Origin: Streptomyces sp. V4I2
GTDB taxonomy: Bacteria > Actinomycetota > Actinomycetes > Streptomycetales > Streptomycetaceae
Assembly (NCBI RefSeq): GCF_030817655.1
Contig: NZ_JAUSZM010000003.1
Coordinates: forward strand, 7,440,001 to 7,504,000
Reading direction: 5' to 3'
DNA: 64,000 nt
Positions 34,700 through 43,929 of the stretch are shown in pieces (position 1 is the first letter of the stretch; each line of letters starts with the position of its first letter). The notes under the pieces are model-generated. The model was not told the DNA's origin. It searched no databases and saw only the letters and a program-made list of their open reading frames with translations. The translations under genes were made by a program, and so were the position numbers.

Positions 34700-35698
34700 T
34701 CAGCCCGCCTCCGCGCGCACCAGGATCTTCCCGGTGTTCCCGCCGCGCAGCATCAGTCGGAACGCCTCCACGATCCGCCCGAACCCGTCCACCACCGTCT
34801 CGTCGAGCGCGAGGGCCCCGCTGAGCAGATGCGGTACGGCGAACTCGTACAGCTCCTCCTGCACGTCGGCGTGGTCCCGCACCAGGAAGCCCTCCAGCCG
34901 CAGGCTCTTCTCCACGAGGTCCGCGTGGTTGAACAGGGCTGCCGTCATGCCCGGAGCGTTGTACTGCCCGACCGTGCCGATCCGCACCACCCGCCCGCGC
35001 TCCCGCAGTGCTCCGATCGCGGCGCCGAGGTGCTCGCCGCCGACGCTGTCGACGAACACGTCGATGCCGTCGGGGGCCGCCTTGGCGAGCAGGTCGGCGA
35101 CGGGGCCCGTGTGGTAGTCGAAGGCCTCGTCGTAACCGACCCGCTCCTTCAGGTGGCTCACCTTCTCCGCAGACCCCGCGCTGCCGATCAGCCGGCCCGC
35201 GCCGAGCAGCCGGGCGAAGCGTCCGGTCGCCGTGCCGACCCCGCCCGCGGCCGCGGAGACGAACAGGTCGTCGCCCTCGCGCAGCCGGGCGATACGGGTG
35301 AGGCCGACGTAGGCGGTGAGGCCCGTACCGCCGAGGACGCTCAAGTAGGCGGAGAGCGGCACGCCTTCGTACAGGGGCAGGCGTCTGACCTCTGCCGGGC
35401 GTACGACGGAGTGCGTGCGCCAGCCCTGGCGGTGGAAGACGATCTCGCCCTCGGGCAGGGCCGGTTCGCGCGAGGCGACGATCCGGCCGAGGGTGCGGCC
35501 CTCCAGCGGGGCGTTCAACGCGAAGTCGCCGTCCATCATTTCGCGGTGATACGGGTCCACCGACCAGTAGAGGTTCTCGGCCAACGCCGTGCCGGGGGCC
35601 GGGTCCGGCACGGGGGACTCGACGAAGCGGAAGTGGTCGGGGGTGGGGAAGCCGGTCGGGCGGGCGGTCTGGTGCACGGTGATCGCGGTGTGGGTCAT
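34700..35698 (-). CDS. NADP-dependent MDR oxidoreductase (prostaglandin reductase/2-alkenal reductase-like)
   Basis: A 332-residue zinc-free medium-chain reductase. The markers are ENLYWSVDPYHREMMDG, GGTGLTAYVGLTRIARLREGDDLFVSAAAGGVGTATGRFARLLGAGRLIGSAGS (NADP-binding) and the end RLMLRGGNTGKILVRAE. Family members reduce alpha,beta-unsaturated carbonyls. The ATG start gives MTHTAITVHQTARPTGFPTPDHF. It is divergent from a LysR gene 103 nt away that probably regulates it. Confidence 0.92.
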   Translation of the reverse strand: MTHTAITVHQTARPTGFPTPDHFRFVESPVPDPAPGTALAENLYWSVDPYHREMMDGDFALNAPLEGRTLGRIVASREPALPEGEIVFHRQGWRTHSVVRPAEVRRLPLYEGVPLSAYLSVLGGTGLTAYVGLTRIARLREGDDLFVSAAAGGVGTATGRFARLLGAGRLIGSAGSAEKVSHLKERVGYDEAFDYHTGPVADLLAKAAPDGIDVFVDSVGGEHLGAAIGALRERGRVVRIGTVGQYNAPGMTAALFNHADLVEKSLRLEGFLVRDHADVQEELYEFAVPHLLSGALALDETVVDGFGRIVEAFRLMLRGGNTGKILVRAEAG

Positions 35699-35801
35699 GG
35701 CAGGGACCGTAGGGAGGAATGCGGGCGGCGGGCAGAGGGTTGGGCTCATGGAACGGGCGGATCCATGAGCCGTCCTCATAGCAGCAGGTGGGGGACCCTT
35801 C

Positions 35802-36716
35802 GTGAGCCCAGTCGATCTCGCGCCGCAGGAGTTGCGGACCCTGGTGGCGGTGGCCGACGAGAGAGGTTTCTCGGCGGCCGCCGTCCGGCTCGGGACCACC
35901 CAGTCCGCCGTCTCGCACGCGGTGCGCGGCATCGAACGCAAGGTGGGAGTCGTGCTGTTCGAGCGCGGGCGGTACGGCGCCCGGCCCACCGCGGCCGGCG
36001 AGCGGGCCGCCGCCCATGCGCGCCGGATCCTGCGGATGCTGGAGGTGCTGGTCACCGAGACCCGAGAGGCCGCCCGGGACGGCAAGATCGGCGAGATCGG
36101 CGAGATCGGCGGGCCGCTGCGCATCGCCGCCTTCCGCAGCGCGGCCCTGTACCTGCTGCCGCCCGTGCTGGAACGGCTGGCCGCCCGCCACCCCGGAATC
36201 GAGGCGACCGTGACCGTCGTACGGGAGGTCGGCCCCGGCACCGCGGGCGAGGTGGCCGACGGGCGTGCCGACCTCGGGATCGCCACCATCGGCACCAGCT
36301 CACCGATCCCGCCGGAGCTGGTCGGCGACGTACTCCTCGAGGAGCCGTACGCGCTCGTGCACCCGGCCGGACACCCGCGCCCGCGCTCGCTGCCCTTGGT
36401 CGACTGGCAGGAGAACTGCTCCTCCTACACCCGGCAGTGGTGGGCCGCGCAGGACTGGATCCCCACCGCGACCGTCCGCGCCGAGGACGACGGAGCGGTG
36501 CTGTCCATGGTGGGCAGCGGTCTCGGCATGGCGATCATGCCCGGGCTCTCCCTCACCGGAGCCCCGCCCACCACCGCGATCACCGACCTGGGACCCGAGC
36601 GGCCCACGCGTCGGGTCGGCTATGTCACGACCCCGGAGCTCGCCGCGACGGCGGCCGTGCGGGCCCTCGTCAGGGAGCTGCGAGCGGACGCGAAGCCACA
36701 GGTCAGGGCGGTGTGA
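35802..36716 (+). CDS. LysR-family transcriptional regulator
   Basis: A 304-residue regulator with the N-terminal winged HTH (LRTLVAVADERGFSAAAVRLGTTQSAVSHAVRGIERKVGVVLFERG) and a periplasmic-binding-like effector domain from about residue 95. A slippage-type KIGEIGEIG repeat sits in the linker near residue 90. The GTG start follows GGGGGAC. It is divergent from the MDR oxidoreductase, the usual LysR-target layout. Confidence 0.93.
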   Translation: MSPVDLAPQELRTLVAVADERGFSAAAVRLGTTQSAVSHAVRGIERKVGVVLFERGRYGARPTAAGERAAAHARRILRMLEVLVTETREAARDGKIGEIGEIGGPLRIAAFRSAALYLLPPVLERLAARHPGIEATVTVVREVGPGTAGEVADGRADLGIATIGTSSPIPPELVGDVLLEEPYALVHPAGHPRPRSLPLVDWQENCSSYTRQWWAAQDWIPTATVRAEDDGAVLSMVGSGLGMAIMPGLSLTGAPPTTAITDLGPERPTRRVGYVTTPELAATAAVRALVRELRADAKPQVRAV

Positions 36717-36949
36717 GCCACTGCACCGTCTCAGATAGTAGGAAGTCCGAGTAATTGTGGAGACAGACGCGCGCTCCTCCCTTAGTTTTGTAGGAGCCGA
36801 ACGTCTCGCTCGATCAAGCGAATGGCGGTCGTGAGCCGGGCCCCGAGCAGGCAACCCCTGCGGCACCGCTCCCCGCCTCTTCCGGCGTCTCGCATCCCTT
36901 TTGTGCACTCCAGTCGTGCATTCCAGGAACTCGAAGGAGTCGATTTCCC

Positions 36950-37081
36950 ATGGCCGAGACGACCGCCCGCCGCCGAGTCCGTCGTATCTCCCGTACGAGC
37001 GAGTCCGACCGCAAGAACGCCGCAGCCGCCCTCCAGCGCGCCCTCGACCGCCGCGACAACGGCGGCTCGACCGGCCACTGA
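36950..37081 (+). CDS. Small basic 43-residue protein
   Basis: ATG follows AAGGAG at good spacing. The product begins MAETTARRRVRRISRTSESD and continues RKNAAAALQRALDRRDNGGSTGH. It is strongly basic at the N-terminus and has a short amphipathic helix (AAAALQRALDRR). There is no signal peptide. I believe similar peptides occur at this place in other streptomycetes but cannot name the family. The 233 nt upstream hold no other gene. A strong bidirectional terminator follows. Confidence 0.7.
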   Translation: MAETTARRRVRRISRTSESDRKNAAAALQRALDRRDNGGSTGH

Positions 37082-37140
37082 GCCGCTGCCCCGAAAACAA
37101 CCCCTTACCGGGAACCCATAAGCCGGGAGCCGCACCCGCA

Positions 37141-37179
37141 CGAGGTGCGGCGCGGTCTCAACCGCCGCGCCGCACCTCG
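37141..37179. terminator. Bidirectional terminator between the small basic gene and the phosphatase
   Basis: A 15-bp perfect stem (37141-37155 with 37165-37179) and 9-nt loop lie between two converging genes. The right arm lies inside the last codons of the phosphatase gene. Confidence 0.85.
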
Positions 37180-38738
37180 AAATGGTCGATGCGTTCCCCG
37201 CTCTGCGCCAGCGCCGACACCGTCAGCCGCGGCCGCGCCCCGCTCTCCGCCTCCACCGAGAGGAAGGAGAAGCCCCGGTAGCGCACCCGCGACCACTCCA
37301 CGATCTCCTCCTCGGACTGCTTCGACTTGGTCCACTGGAAGGTCTCGACGGACTCGCGCTCGCTGACGTGCCCCTCGTAGCTCTCCTTCACGCCCGTCGG
37401 GAAGCCGTACAGATCCTTGCCGCCGCCGCCCGCCGTGACGTACACGGTCCCGTCCCGCGTGGGGTCCGTGGACGCGCCGATCGGGACCGGCCCCCCGACC
37501 TGGCCGCCCCTGATCGCGTCGGTGCGCTCGTAGACGTGGTTGTGCCCGTTGATCACCAGATCCACCTGGTGCTTGGCGAACAGCGGCAGCCACGCGTCGC
37601 GGACTCCGCCGTCGGAGGCGTGCGAGGAGGTGGAGTACGCGCAGTGGTGGAAGAAGACGACGACGAAGTCCACCGAGGTGTCTGCCCGCAGCTCACCCAG
37701 CTTCCGGTCCAGCCACGCCGTCTGCTTCCCGTCCGTGTACCCGAAGTTGGCGGGGATCTCGTACGACACGTCGTTCGCGTCCAGCGCCACGAAGCCGACG
37801 TTGCCGTACGTGAACGCGTACACGCCCGGTGCCTTGCGCGGGTCGAAGCCGCTGTCCGGGAGGGACCAGCGGGCCAGCTGGCCGCCGTAGCCGTCCGGCG
37901 AGTACCAGGCCTCCATGTCGTGGTTGCCGGTCGTCACCATCCACGGCACGGACTTCGTGACCAGCTCGTTCTGCTTGAGGAACAGGTCCCAGAAGGCGGG
38001 GTCGTAGCCGTCCGACTTCTCGCCCCGGCCGTTGACGTCGGCGTAGCAGATGTCGCCCGCGTGGAGATGGAAGGCGGGGTCCTGCCGCAGCAGCACGTGG
38101 TCGTTGGCGGCCGCGGCCTTGCTGACGCCCTGGTCGCCGAACGCGGTGAACACGAACCGCTCCGGGCTCGCCGGGGCCGTGCGGAAGGTGCCGATGGTCT
38201 TCCGGCGCTCGGGCGACGCCGGGTCGAAGCCCTCGTGGCCGACGCCGTAGTAGTACGTCGTGCCGGGGCGCAGGCCGTCCAGGGCCGCGTGCAGGTAGTA
38301 CTGGTCGAGCGCCGACCGTACGCCGGCCATGCCCGGCGTGTGCAGGTCGCGCACCTCGGCCCCGATCCTGCGGCTCAGATCCTCGGGACGGGTGCCGATC
38401 CGGACGTACGGCCTTCGCACCGCGAGCGGCACCTGCCATGAGATCCGCATCTGCGTCTTGGGGTCGGCGCCGAAGGCGAGATGGCGGCCGAAGGGGGCGA
38501 GGACCGAGCCGTGGACCTTGCCGCGGGACGAGGCGGTTGCCGACGCCGACGCCGACGCCGACGCCGTCGCATTCGGCGATCCACCGCCCGAACATCCGGT
38601 CAGCAGCCCGCCCGCCACCGCGCCCGCCGTCACCAGCGTGCGGCGCCGCGACAGCCTGGTCCGCAGGTACTCGTGCTGTTCGGCCATGCTCATCCGGCGC
38701 GCGAGCCGCGGGGGAATGCCGAAGTCCGGTGTCTCCAT
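37158..38738 (-). CDS. Tat-exported purple-acid-phosphatase-like metallophosphoesterase lipoprotein
   Basis: A 526-residue secreted phosphoesterase. A twin-arginine signal (SRRRTLVTAGAVAGG) ends in the lipobox LLTGC near residue 50, followed by an Ala-Ser repeat linker. An N-terminal fibronectin-like domain comes next (MRISWQVPLAVRRPYVRIGT), then the dinuclear metal site: FGDQG, HAGDICYADVNG, TTGNHDMEAW, VVFFHHCAYS and INGHNHVYERTD. All ligand motifs are present. It probably hydrolyses phosphate esters at the cell surface. ATG 38738 includes the full Tat region; ATG 38693 is an alternative. Confidence 0.92.
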   Translation of the reverse strand: METPDFGIPPRLARRMSMAEQHEYLRTRLSRRRTLVTAGAVAGGLLTGCSGGGSPNATASASASASATASSRGKVHGSVLAPFGRHLAFGADPKTQMRISWQVPLAVRRPYVRIGTRPEDLSRRIGAEVRDLHTPGMAGVRSALDQYYLHAALDGLRPGTTYYYGVGHEGFDPASPERRKTIGTFRTAPASPERFVFTAFGDQGVSKAAAANDHVLLRQDPAFHLHAGDICYADVNGRGEKSDGYDPAFWDLFLKQNELVTKSVPWMVTTGNHDMEAWYSPDGYGGQLARWSLPDSGFDPRKAPGVYAFTYGNVGFVALDANDVSYEIPANFGYTDGKQTAWLDRKLGELRADTSVDFVVVFFHHCAYSTSSHASDGGVRDAWLPLFAKHQVDLVINGHNHVYERTDAIRGGQVGGPVPIGASTDPTRDGTVYVTAGGGGKDLYGFPTGVKESYEGHVSERESVETFQWTKSKQSEEEIVEWSRVRYRGFSFLSVEAESGARPRLTVSALAQSGERIDHFEVRRGG

Positions 38739-38880
38739 GCAGGTGAACTTCCCAGCGCAGCCCAACACCCGCCCCACATACGGGTGAACGGCAACCGAAG
38801 GGCTGAGGCCGTCCCCCGTGTGGGTGTCCGTATCGCGGACGGCCCGTGTCATCCCGTGGGACCAGGGGTACGGTGCCGAC

Positions 38881-39924
38881 ATGTCTCGCAGCCTCAATCT
38901 CGCAGTGATCCCCGGTGACGGCATCGGGCAGGAAGTCGTGGCCGAAGGCCTGAAGGTCCTCTCCGCCGTCCTCCCGCAGGATGTGAAGCTGGAGACCAAG
39001 GAGTACGACTTCGGCGCCAAGCGCTACCACGCCACCGGTGAGACCCTCACCGACGCGGACGCCGAGGCCCTCAAGCAGCACGACGCCATCCTGCTCGGCG
39101 CGATCGGTGACCCGTCGGTCCCGTCCGGTGTCCTGGAGCGCGGCTTCCTGCTCAAGCTCCGCTTCCTCTTCGACCACCACGTCAACCTGCGCCCCTCGAA
39201 GCTGCTGCCGGGTGTCGCCACCCCGCTGGCCGGCGAGCCGCAGATCGACTTCGTCGTGGTCCGCGAGGGCACCGAGGGTCCGTACACCGGCAACGGCGGC
39301 ACCATCAGGAAGGGCACCCCGCACGAGGTCGCCACCGAGGTCTCCGTGAACACGGCCTTCGGTGTCGAGCGCGTGGTCCGGGACGCCTTCGCCCGCGCCC
39401 AGGCCCGCCCGCGCAAGAAGCTCGCGCTGATCCACAAGAACAACGTGCTGACCTTCGCGGGTCACCTGTGGACCAACATCTTCAACAAGGTGGCCGAGGA
39501 GTTCCCCGAGGTCACCACCGAGTACATGCACGTGGACGCGGCGACCATCTACCTGGTCACGCAGCCCGAGCGCTTCGACGTGATCGTCACGGACAACCTC
39601 TTCGGCGACATCATCACCGACCTCGCCGCGGCCGTCTCCGGCGGCATCGGCGTCGCCGCGAGCGGGAACATCAACCCCTCCGGCGAGTTCCCGTCCATGT
39701 TCGAGCCCGTCCACGGCTCGGCCCCGGACATCGCCGGTCAGGGCAAGGCCGACCCCAGCGCCACGGTCCTGTCCGTCGCCCTCCTGCTGCGCCACCTCGG
39801 CTACGAGGCCGAGGCGACCCGCATCGAGGACGCCGTCTCCGCCGACCTCGCGGAGCGCACCGGCAAGCCCGCCCGCAGCACCTCGGAGATCGGCGACGCG
39901 CTCGCCGTACGAGTAGCCGGCTGA
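38881..39924 (+). CDS. leuB: 3-isopropylmalate dehydrogenase
   Basis: A 347-residue NAD/Mg enzyme of leucine synthesis, making 2-oxoisocaproate. The motifs are NLAVIPGDGIGQEV, the substrate loop FLLKLRFLFDHHVNLRPSKL, REGTEGPYTGNGG, IHKNNVLTFAGHLW and the metal/NAD segment VTDNLFGDIITDLAAAVSGGIGVAASGNIN with EPVHGSAPDIAGQGKADPSA. Complete. The ribosome site is weak. It is followed by a terminator and then ilvE. Confidence 0.97.
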   Translation: MSRSLNLAVIPGDGIGQEVVAEGLKVLSAVLPQDVKLETKEYDFGAKRYHATGETLTDADAEALKQHDAILLGAIGDPSVPSGVLERGFLLKLRFLFDHHVNLRPSKLLPGVATPLAGEPQIDFVVVREGTEGPYTGNGGTIRKGTPHEVATEVSVNTAFGVERVVRDAFARAQARPRKKLALIHKNNVLTFAGHLWTNIFNKVAEEFPEVTTEYMHVDAATIYLVTQPERFDVIVTDNLFGDIITDLAAAVSGGIGVAASGNINPSGEFPSMFEPVHGSAPDIAGQGKADPSATVLSVALLLRHLGYEAEATRIEDAVSADLAERTGKPARSTSEIGDALAVRVAG

Positions 39925-39963
39925 CCCGCCGCGCTGCCTGGTCTCCTCAGGGAGATCTTCACG

Positions 39964-39998
39964 AAGCCGCCGGGTCACTCAACACCCGGCGGCTTTCG
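39964..39998 (+). terminator. Terminator after leuB
   Basis: AAGCCGCCGGGT (39964-39975) pairs with ACCCGGCGGCTT (39984-39995), followed by a short T run. It lies 40 nt after the leuB stop, separating leuB from ilvE. Confidence 0.85.
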
Positions 39999-40189
39999 CA
40001 TGTCCCCGCCGGGTGCCACCATCATCCTCTGGGTCGCATTCACGCTGTTTTCGTCCACGGCCTCCGTCGCGCGATAATCGAACGCGGAGCCGCGGATTGA
40101 GGGAATGCTCGGACGTCCTAGCACTGGCCACTGGCAGTACGGGCGTGAGCGCGGCCCGTCACTATCCGACCGGTGAAGGACAACCACTC

Positions 40190-41296
40190 ATGACGACGCC
40201 CACGATCGAGCTCAAGCCCTCGGCCTCGCCACTCTCCGACGCGGAGCGCGAGGCGATCCTGGCCGACCCCGGGTTCGGCCGCCACTTCACCGACCACATG
40301 GTGACCGTCAAGTGGACGGAGGGCCGCGGCTGGCACGACGGCCAGCTCGTCCCGTACGCGCCGCTCTCCCTCGACCCGGCGACCATGGTCCTGCACTACG
40401 CGCAGGAGATCTTCGAGGGACTCAAGGCCTACCGTCAGCCCGACGGTTCCGTCGCCAGCTTCCGCCCCGAGAAGAACGCGAAGCGCTTCCAGTCCTCGGC
40501 CCGCCGCCTCGGCATGCCCGAGCTGCCGGTCGAGACGTTCATCGAGGCGTGCGACGCGCTGGTGCGCCAGGACCAGGCCTGGGTCCCGGCGCACGGCGGC
40601 GAGGAGTCCCTCTACCTGCGTCCGTTCATGATCGCGACCGAGGTCGGCCTCGGTGTGAAGCCCGCCAACGAGTACCTGTTCCTCGTCATCGCGTCCCCCG
40701 CGGGCGCGTACTTCCCGGGCGGCGTCAAGCCGGTCTCCATCTGGCTCTCCGAGGACCGCGTCCGCGCCGTCCCCGGCGGCATGGGCGACGCGAAGACGGG
40801 CGGCAACTACGCGGCCTCCCTCCTCGCCCAGGCCGAAGCGGCCACCAAGGGCTGCGACCAGGTCTGCTACCTCGACGCGGTCGAGCACACGTGGGTCGAG
40901 GAACTCGGCGGCATGAACCTGTACTTCGTGTACGGCGCCGCATCCAACGAAAAGCCGGTGATCGTGACCCCCGCCCTCACCGGCTCCATCCTCGAGGGCG
41001 TCACCCGCGACAGCCTCCTCTCCGTCGCCCGCGACCTCGGCTACGAGTCCGAGGAGGGCCGCATCTCCATCGACCAGTGGCAGCGCGACGCCGAGAACGG
41101 CACCCTCACCGAGGTCTTCGCCTGCGGCACCGCCGCGGTCATCACCCCGGTCGGCACGGTCAAGCGCGCCACCGCCGAGTGGAAGCAGTCGGGCGGCGAG
41201 CCCGGCGAGGTCACCCTCAGGCTTCGCCAGGCCCTCCTGGACATCCAGCGCGGCACGGCGCAGGACAAGCACGGCTGGATGCACAAGCTGGGCTGA
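40190..41296 (+). CDS. ilvE: Branched-chain amino acid aminotransferase
   Basis: A 368-residue PLP enzyme (fold IV, type II BCAT) for the last step of Ile/Leu/Val synthesis. The motifs are HYAQEIFEGLKAYR, YLRPFMIATE, the PLP Lys in GDAKTGGNYAASLLAQAEA, CYLDAVEHTWVEELGGMNLYFV and EVFACGTAAVITPVG. The ATG follows GAAGGA. The 190-nt upstream region contains no ILV-rich leader peptide that I could find. Confidence 0.97.
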   Translation: MTTPTIELKPSASPLSDAEREAILADPGFGRHFTDHMVTVKWTEGRGWHDGQLVPYAPLSLDPATMVLHYAQEIFEGLKAYRQPDGSVASFRPEKNAKRFQSSARRLGMPELPVETFIEACDALVRQDQAWVPAHGGEESLYLRPFMIATEVGLGVKPANEYLFLVIASPAGAYFPGGVKPVSIWLSEDRVRAVPGGMGDAKTGGNYAASLLAQAEAATKGCDQVCYLDAVEHTWVEELGGMNLYFVYGAASNEKPVIVTPALTGSILEGVTRDSLLSVARDLGYESEEGRISIDQWQRDAENGTLTEVFACGTAAVITPVGTVKRATAEWKQSGGEPGEVTLRLRQALLDIQRGTAQDKHGWMHKLG

Positions 41297-41320
41297 GCGC
41301 CGGTCGTCGCCCGCGCCGGG

Positions 41321-41479
41321 TCAGGCGTCGGTCGTTGCCCGCCGGGCCGTCGTGGACTCCTTGTCCGCGGCGGCCCCGCGGCGTTCCCGACCCGTCGCCA
41401 CCAGGTACGCCGACCCGCCCACCGCCCCCGACAGCAGGAAGCTGCAGTCCACTCCGCCCGTCAGGGACTGCAGCGGGCC
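41321..41479 (-). pseudogene. C-terminal remnant of a purine/cytosine permease-like transporter
   Basis: On the minus strand the frame GPLQSLTGGVDCSFLLSGAV, then GGSAYLVATGRERR and a hydrophilic tail, resembles the final helix and tail of nucleobase:cation symporters (G-D-x-S-x-L-x-G-x-x-V-x-G-x-x-Y). The upstream sequence in this frame is not transporter-like, so only the last about 50 residues survive. The assignment is from memory of the family ending. Confidence 0.45.
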
Positions 41480-41497
41480 TCGTACGCGCGGAGGGGA

Positions 41498-41686
41498 TGT
41501 CCAGGGGGGAGTTCCGGGCCGCCGACCCCGACTGCTTCGCGTCCCGACCGCTTCGCGTCCCGGCTGCGCGCCCTCCTCGACGGTTTCTCCATCCACGTGG
41601 CGATCGGGCTGCGGGGGAGCGACCGGGCGCAGATTCTCGGCCACGTACGGGAGTTCCTGGACGAAGCGCTCCTCGCGGACGCCTGA
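41498..41686 (+). pseudogene. Frameshifted C-terminal remnant of a TetR-like regulator
   Basis: EFRAADPDCFASR is in one frame, and FASRLRALLDGFSIHVAIGL with ILGHVREFLDEALLADA is in the next. They are connected through a 16-nt tandem duplication (cttcgcgtcccgaccg from 41535, repeated from 41551). Removing one copy restores a continuous TetR C-terminal ligand-domain end. The HTH half is missing. The preceding remnant is a transporter end on the other strand. Confidence 0.55.
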
Positions 41687-41809
41687 GGCCGCGCCCGGGT
41701 TGTACGCAATAAGGCCGATTGACCCTGTGGGCGGTGGTGCGTTTGCCTCGAAGGGAGCCCACGGCGCGGGGCCGGGGGTGAAGCGTCAACGGGGACCACA
41801 GGGGGGAAC

Positions 41810-43900
41810 ATGTCCAGAGCCGTACATGTGTCCAGATGCTCTTTAGGCGCGGTGCTGCTGCTCGCGCTCGCCGGAACAGCCGTTCCGAATGCCACCGCGG
41901 CACCACACGCACCGCACACACCGCGCGTCGAACGAGTCAGTACCGCCGCCGACGGCACCCAGGCCGACGGGCCGTCCAACGGTGCCGCGATCAGTGCCGA
42001 CGGCCGGCACATCGCCTTTACGTCCATCGCGCCGAGCTTCGGCTGCGCCCGCTTCTCGTCGTGCCTGCTCGTGAAGGACCTGGCCACCGGCGGGGTCACC
42101 AGGATCGACCTCGGCAGCGGCCACACGTACGGCTCGCCGATGCCGAGCGCCGACGGGGGCCGTATCGCCTACTCCGCGGGCACCCGGTTCCTGGCCCCGT
42201 ACCTGTACGACCGCGCCACCGGGCGCTCGGAGCGCCTGTGGCCGGAGAACCCGCCCGGTTCCAACGAGCTGGGCCGCGTGGAGTCGATCAGTCCGGACGG
42301 CACGCACGTCGCGTACACCATCGGCAACCGCCACGGGCCGGAGAACACCCGGCTCCTGTACGTCCGCGACACGGCCACCGGCACCGACGAACTGGTCTCA
42401 CCGGCCGAGGAGGGCTCCAAGCGCGGGGCCTCGGTGAGCGGCGACGGCGAGCGGGTCGCCTACCAGGTCCAGGGGCCCACCGAGGAGGACCCGGACGACG
42501 TCTTCGTCAAGGACCGGACGACGGGCGAGCATGTCCAGGTCGACACGGGCCTCGGCCAGGCCTCACTGGTCCGCATCACCGCGGACGGCCGCCGGGTCCT
42601 CCTCGACGCGGACGGCGGCCTGTACGTGCACGACCTCCGCACAGGTGACTCACGGCGCGTGGCCGAGGGCCGGACCTTCTCGGCCACGGCGGACGGCCGG
42701 TACGCGGTCGTCGCGGGCGAGGACGGCATGCGGGTGCGCGACCTGCGGACGGGCCGGCGCGGCGCGGCTCTTCCGGCGGACACCCAGCCGGGATCGGAGA
42801 TGCTGGCTGCCCAGGGGCGTGCGGTGGCGTTCGGTTCGAGGGCCTCCCACCTGGTGGCGGGCGACACCAACGGGGAGGCGGACGTGTTCGTCTTCTCGGG
42901 CGCGCTCCGGGAGAACCCGGACCCGATGCCGTCCGTCACCGAACGGATCAGCATGACGTCGGACGGGCAGCAACGCCCCGGGGCGTCCCACGACCCGGTG
43001 ATGGGGGAGGGCAAGGTCGTCGCGTTCACCTCGCAGCGGACCGACGACCCGAAGGGCACGAGCGTGTTCGTCAACGCGCCCGGCGGCATCTCCCAGGTCG
43101 ACTCCAGTACGCAGGGCCCCTCGCACGAGGGGACGCCCTGCTACAGCGGACGCATGGTCGGCTACGTGGCCCCGTCCGAGGCCGACGGCGCCCCGGAGGT
43201 CAACATCCGCAACCGCTCGGTCGGCAAGCTGACCCGGCTGGGCTCCTACCAGGGTGTCCGCTTCACGTGGATGGGGCAGCCCAGCGTGGACCCCACCTGC
43301 CAGTGGATCACCTATGCCGCCACGCTCCCCGCCACCGAGACCGACCCGTCGCCCCAGCCCCGCGTCTACCGCTTCAAGTTCAACGGCGGGACGACCGACC
43401 TGGTCAGCGCGCCCACGGGCGAGCCGGCGGGCAACCCGTCGATCAACTACGACGGCCGGTACATCGCCTTCGAACAGGGCGGCGATGTCCACGTCCGTGA
43501 CCTGGACACCGGCGCCCTGGAGAAGGCCGGAGCGCAGGCCTCGGCCCCCTCCCTGAGCGCGGACGGGCGCAAGGTCGCCTTCCGGCAGGGCCGGGACGTC
43601 CACGTCCGCGACCTCGACTCCGGGACCACGACCCGGGTCAAGGGCGCGCAGCCCTCGCTCTCCGGGGATGGCACGCGGGTCGCGTACACCTCGGACCGTT
43701 CCGTGTACCTGCTCGAACTCGCCACCGGCAAGCGGCAGTTGATCAGCGTCGACCGCTGGGGCGGCCGCAACGACCTGCCGGCCCGGCACCCGTCCGTCAA
43801 CGCCGACGGCACCGTCGTCGCGTTCGAATCGGCGTCACCCGATCTGGTGGAGCAGGACACCAACGGGGTGTCGGACGTCTTCCTGCGGACAGCACAATGA
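41810..43900 (+). CDS. Secreted TolB-like beta-propeller protein
   Basis: A 696-residue protein with a Sec signal ending near ATAAPHAP at about residue 32. It has repeated TolB/PD40 blades throughout: ISADGRHIAFTS, PSADGGRIAYS, ISPDGTHVAYT, VSGDGERVAYQ, LSADGRKVAFRQGRDVHVRDL, LSGDGTRVAYTSDRSVYLLEL and VNADGTVVAFESASPDL. It probably forms an extracellular propeller. There is no catalytic motif. A GGGGGGA site precedes the ATG. Its stop overlaps a possible start of the next TolB-like gene (ATGA), so the two form an operon. Confidence 0.85.
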   Translation: MSRAVHVSRCSLGAVLLLALAGTAVPNATAAPHAPHTPRVERVSTAADGTQADGPSNGAAISADGRHIAFTSIAPSFGCARFSSCLLVKDLATGGVTRIDLGSGHTYGSPMPSADGGRIAYSAGTRFLAPYLYDRATGRSERLWPENPPGSNELGRVESISPDGTHVAYTIGNRHGPENTRLLYVRDTATGTDELVSPAEEGSKRGASVSGDGERVAYQVQGPTEEDPDDVFVKDRTTGEHVQVDTGLGQASLVRITADGRRVLLDADGGLYVHDLRTGDSRRVAEGRTFSATADGRYAVVAGEDGMRVRDLRTGRRGAALPADTQPGSEMLAAQGRAVAFGSRASHLVAGDTNGEADVFVFSGALRENPDPMPSVTERISMTSDGQQRPGASHDPVMGEGKVVAFTSQRTDDPKGTSVFVNAPGGISQVDSSTQGPSHEGTPCYSGRMVGYVAPSEADGAPEVNIRNRSVGKLTRLGSYQGVRFTWMGQPSVDPTCQWITYAATLPATETDPSPQPRVYRFKFNGGTTDLVSAPTGEPAGNPSINYDGRYIAFEQGGDVHVRDLDTGALEKAGAQASAPSLSADGRKVAFRQGRDVHVRDLDSGTTTRVKGAQPSLSGDGTRVAYTSDRSVYLLELATGKRQLISVDRWGGRNDLPARHPSVNADGTVVAFESASPDLVEQDTNGVSDVFLRTAQ

Positions 43901-43929
43901 CAAGCAGCAACCACTACGGGGGAACAACC

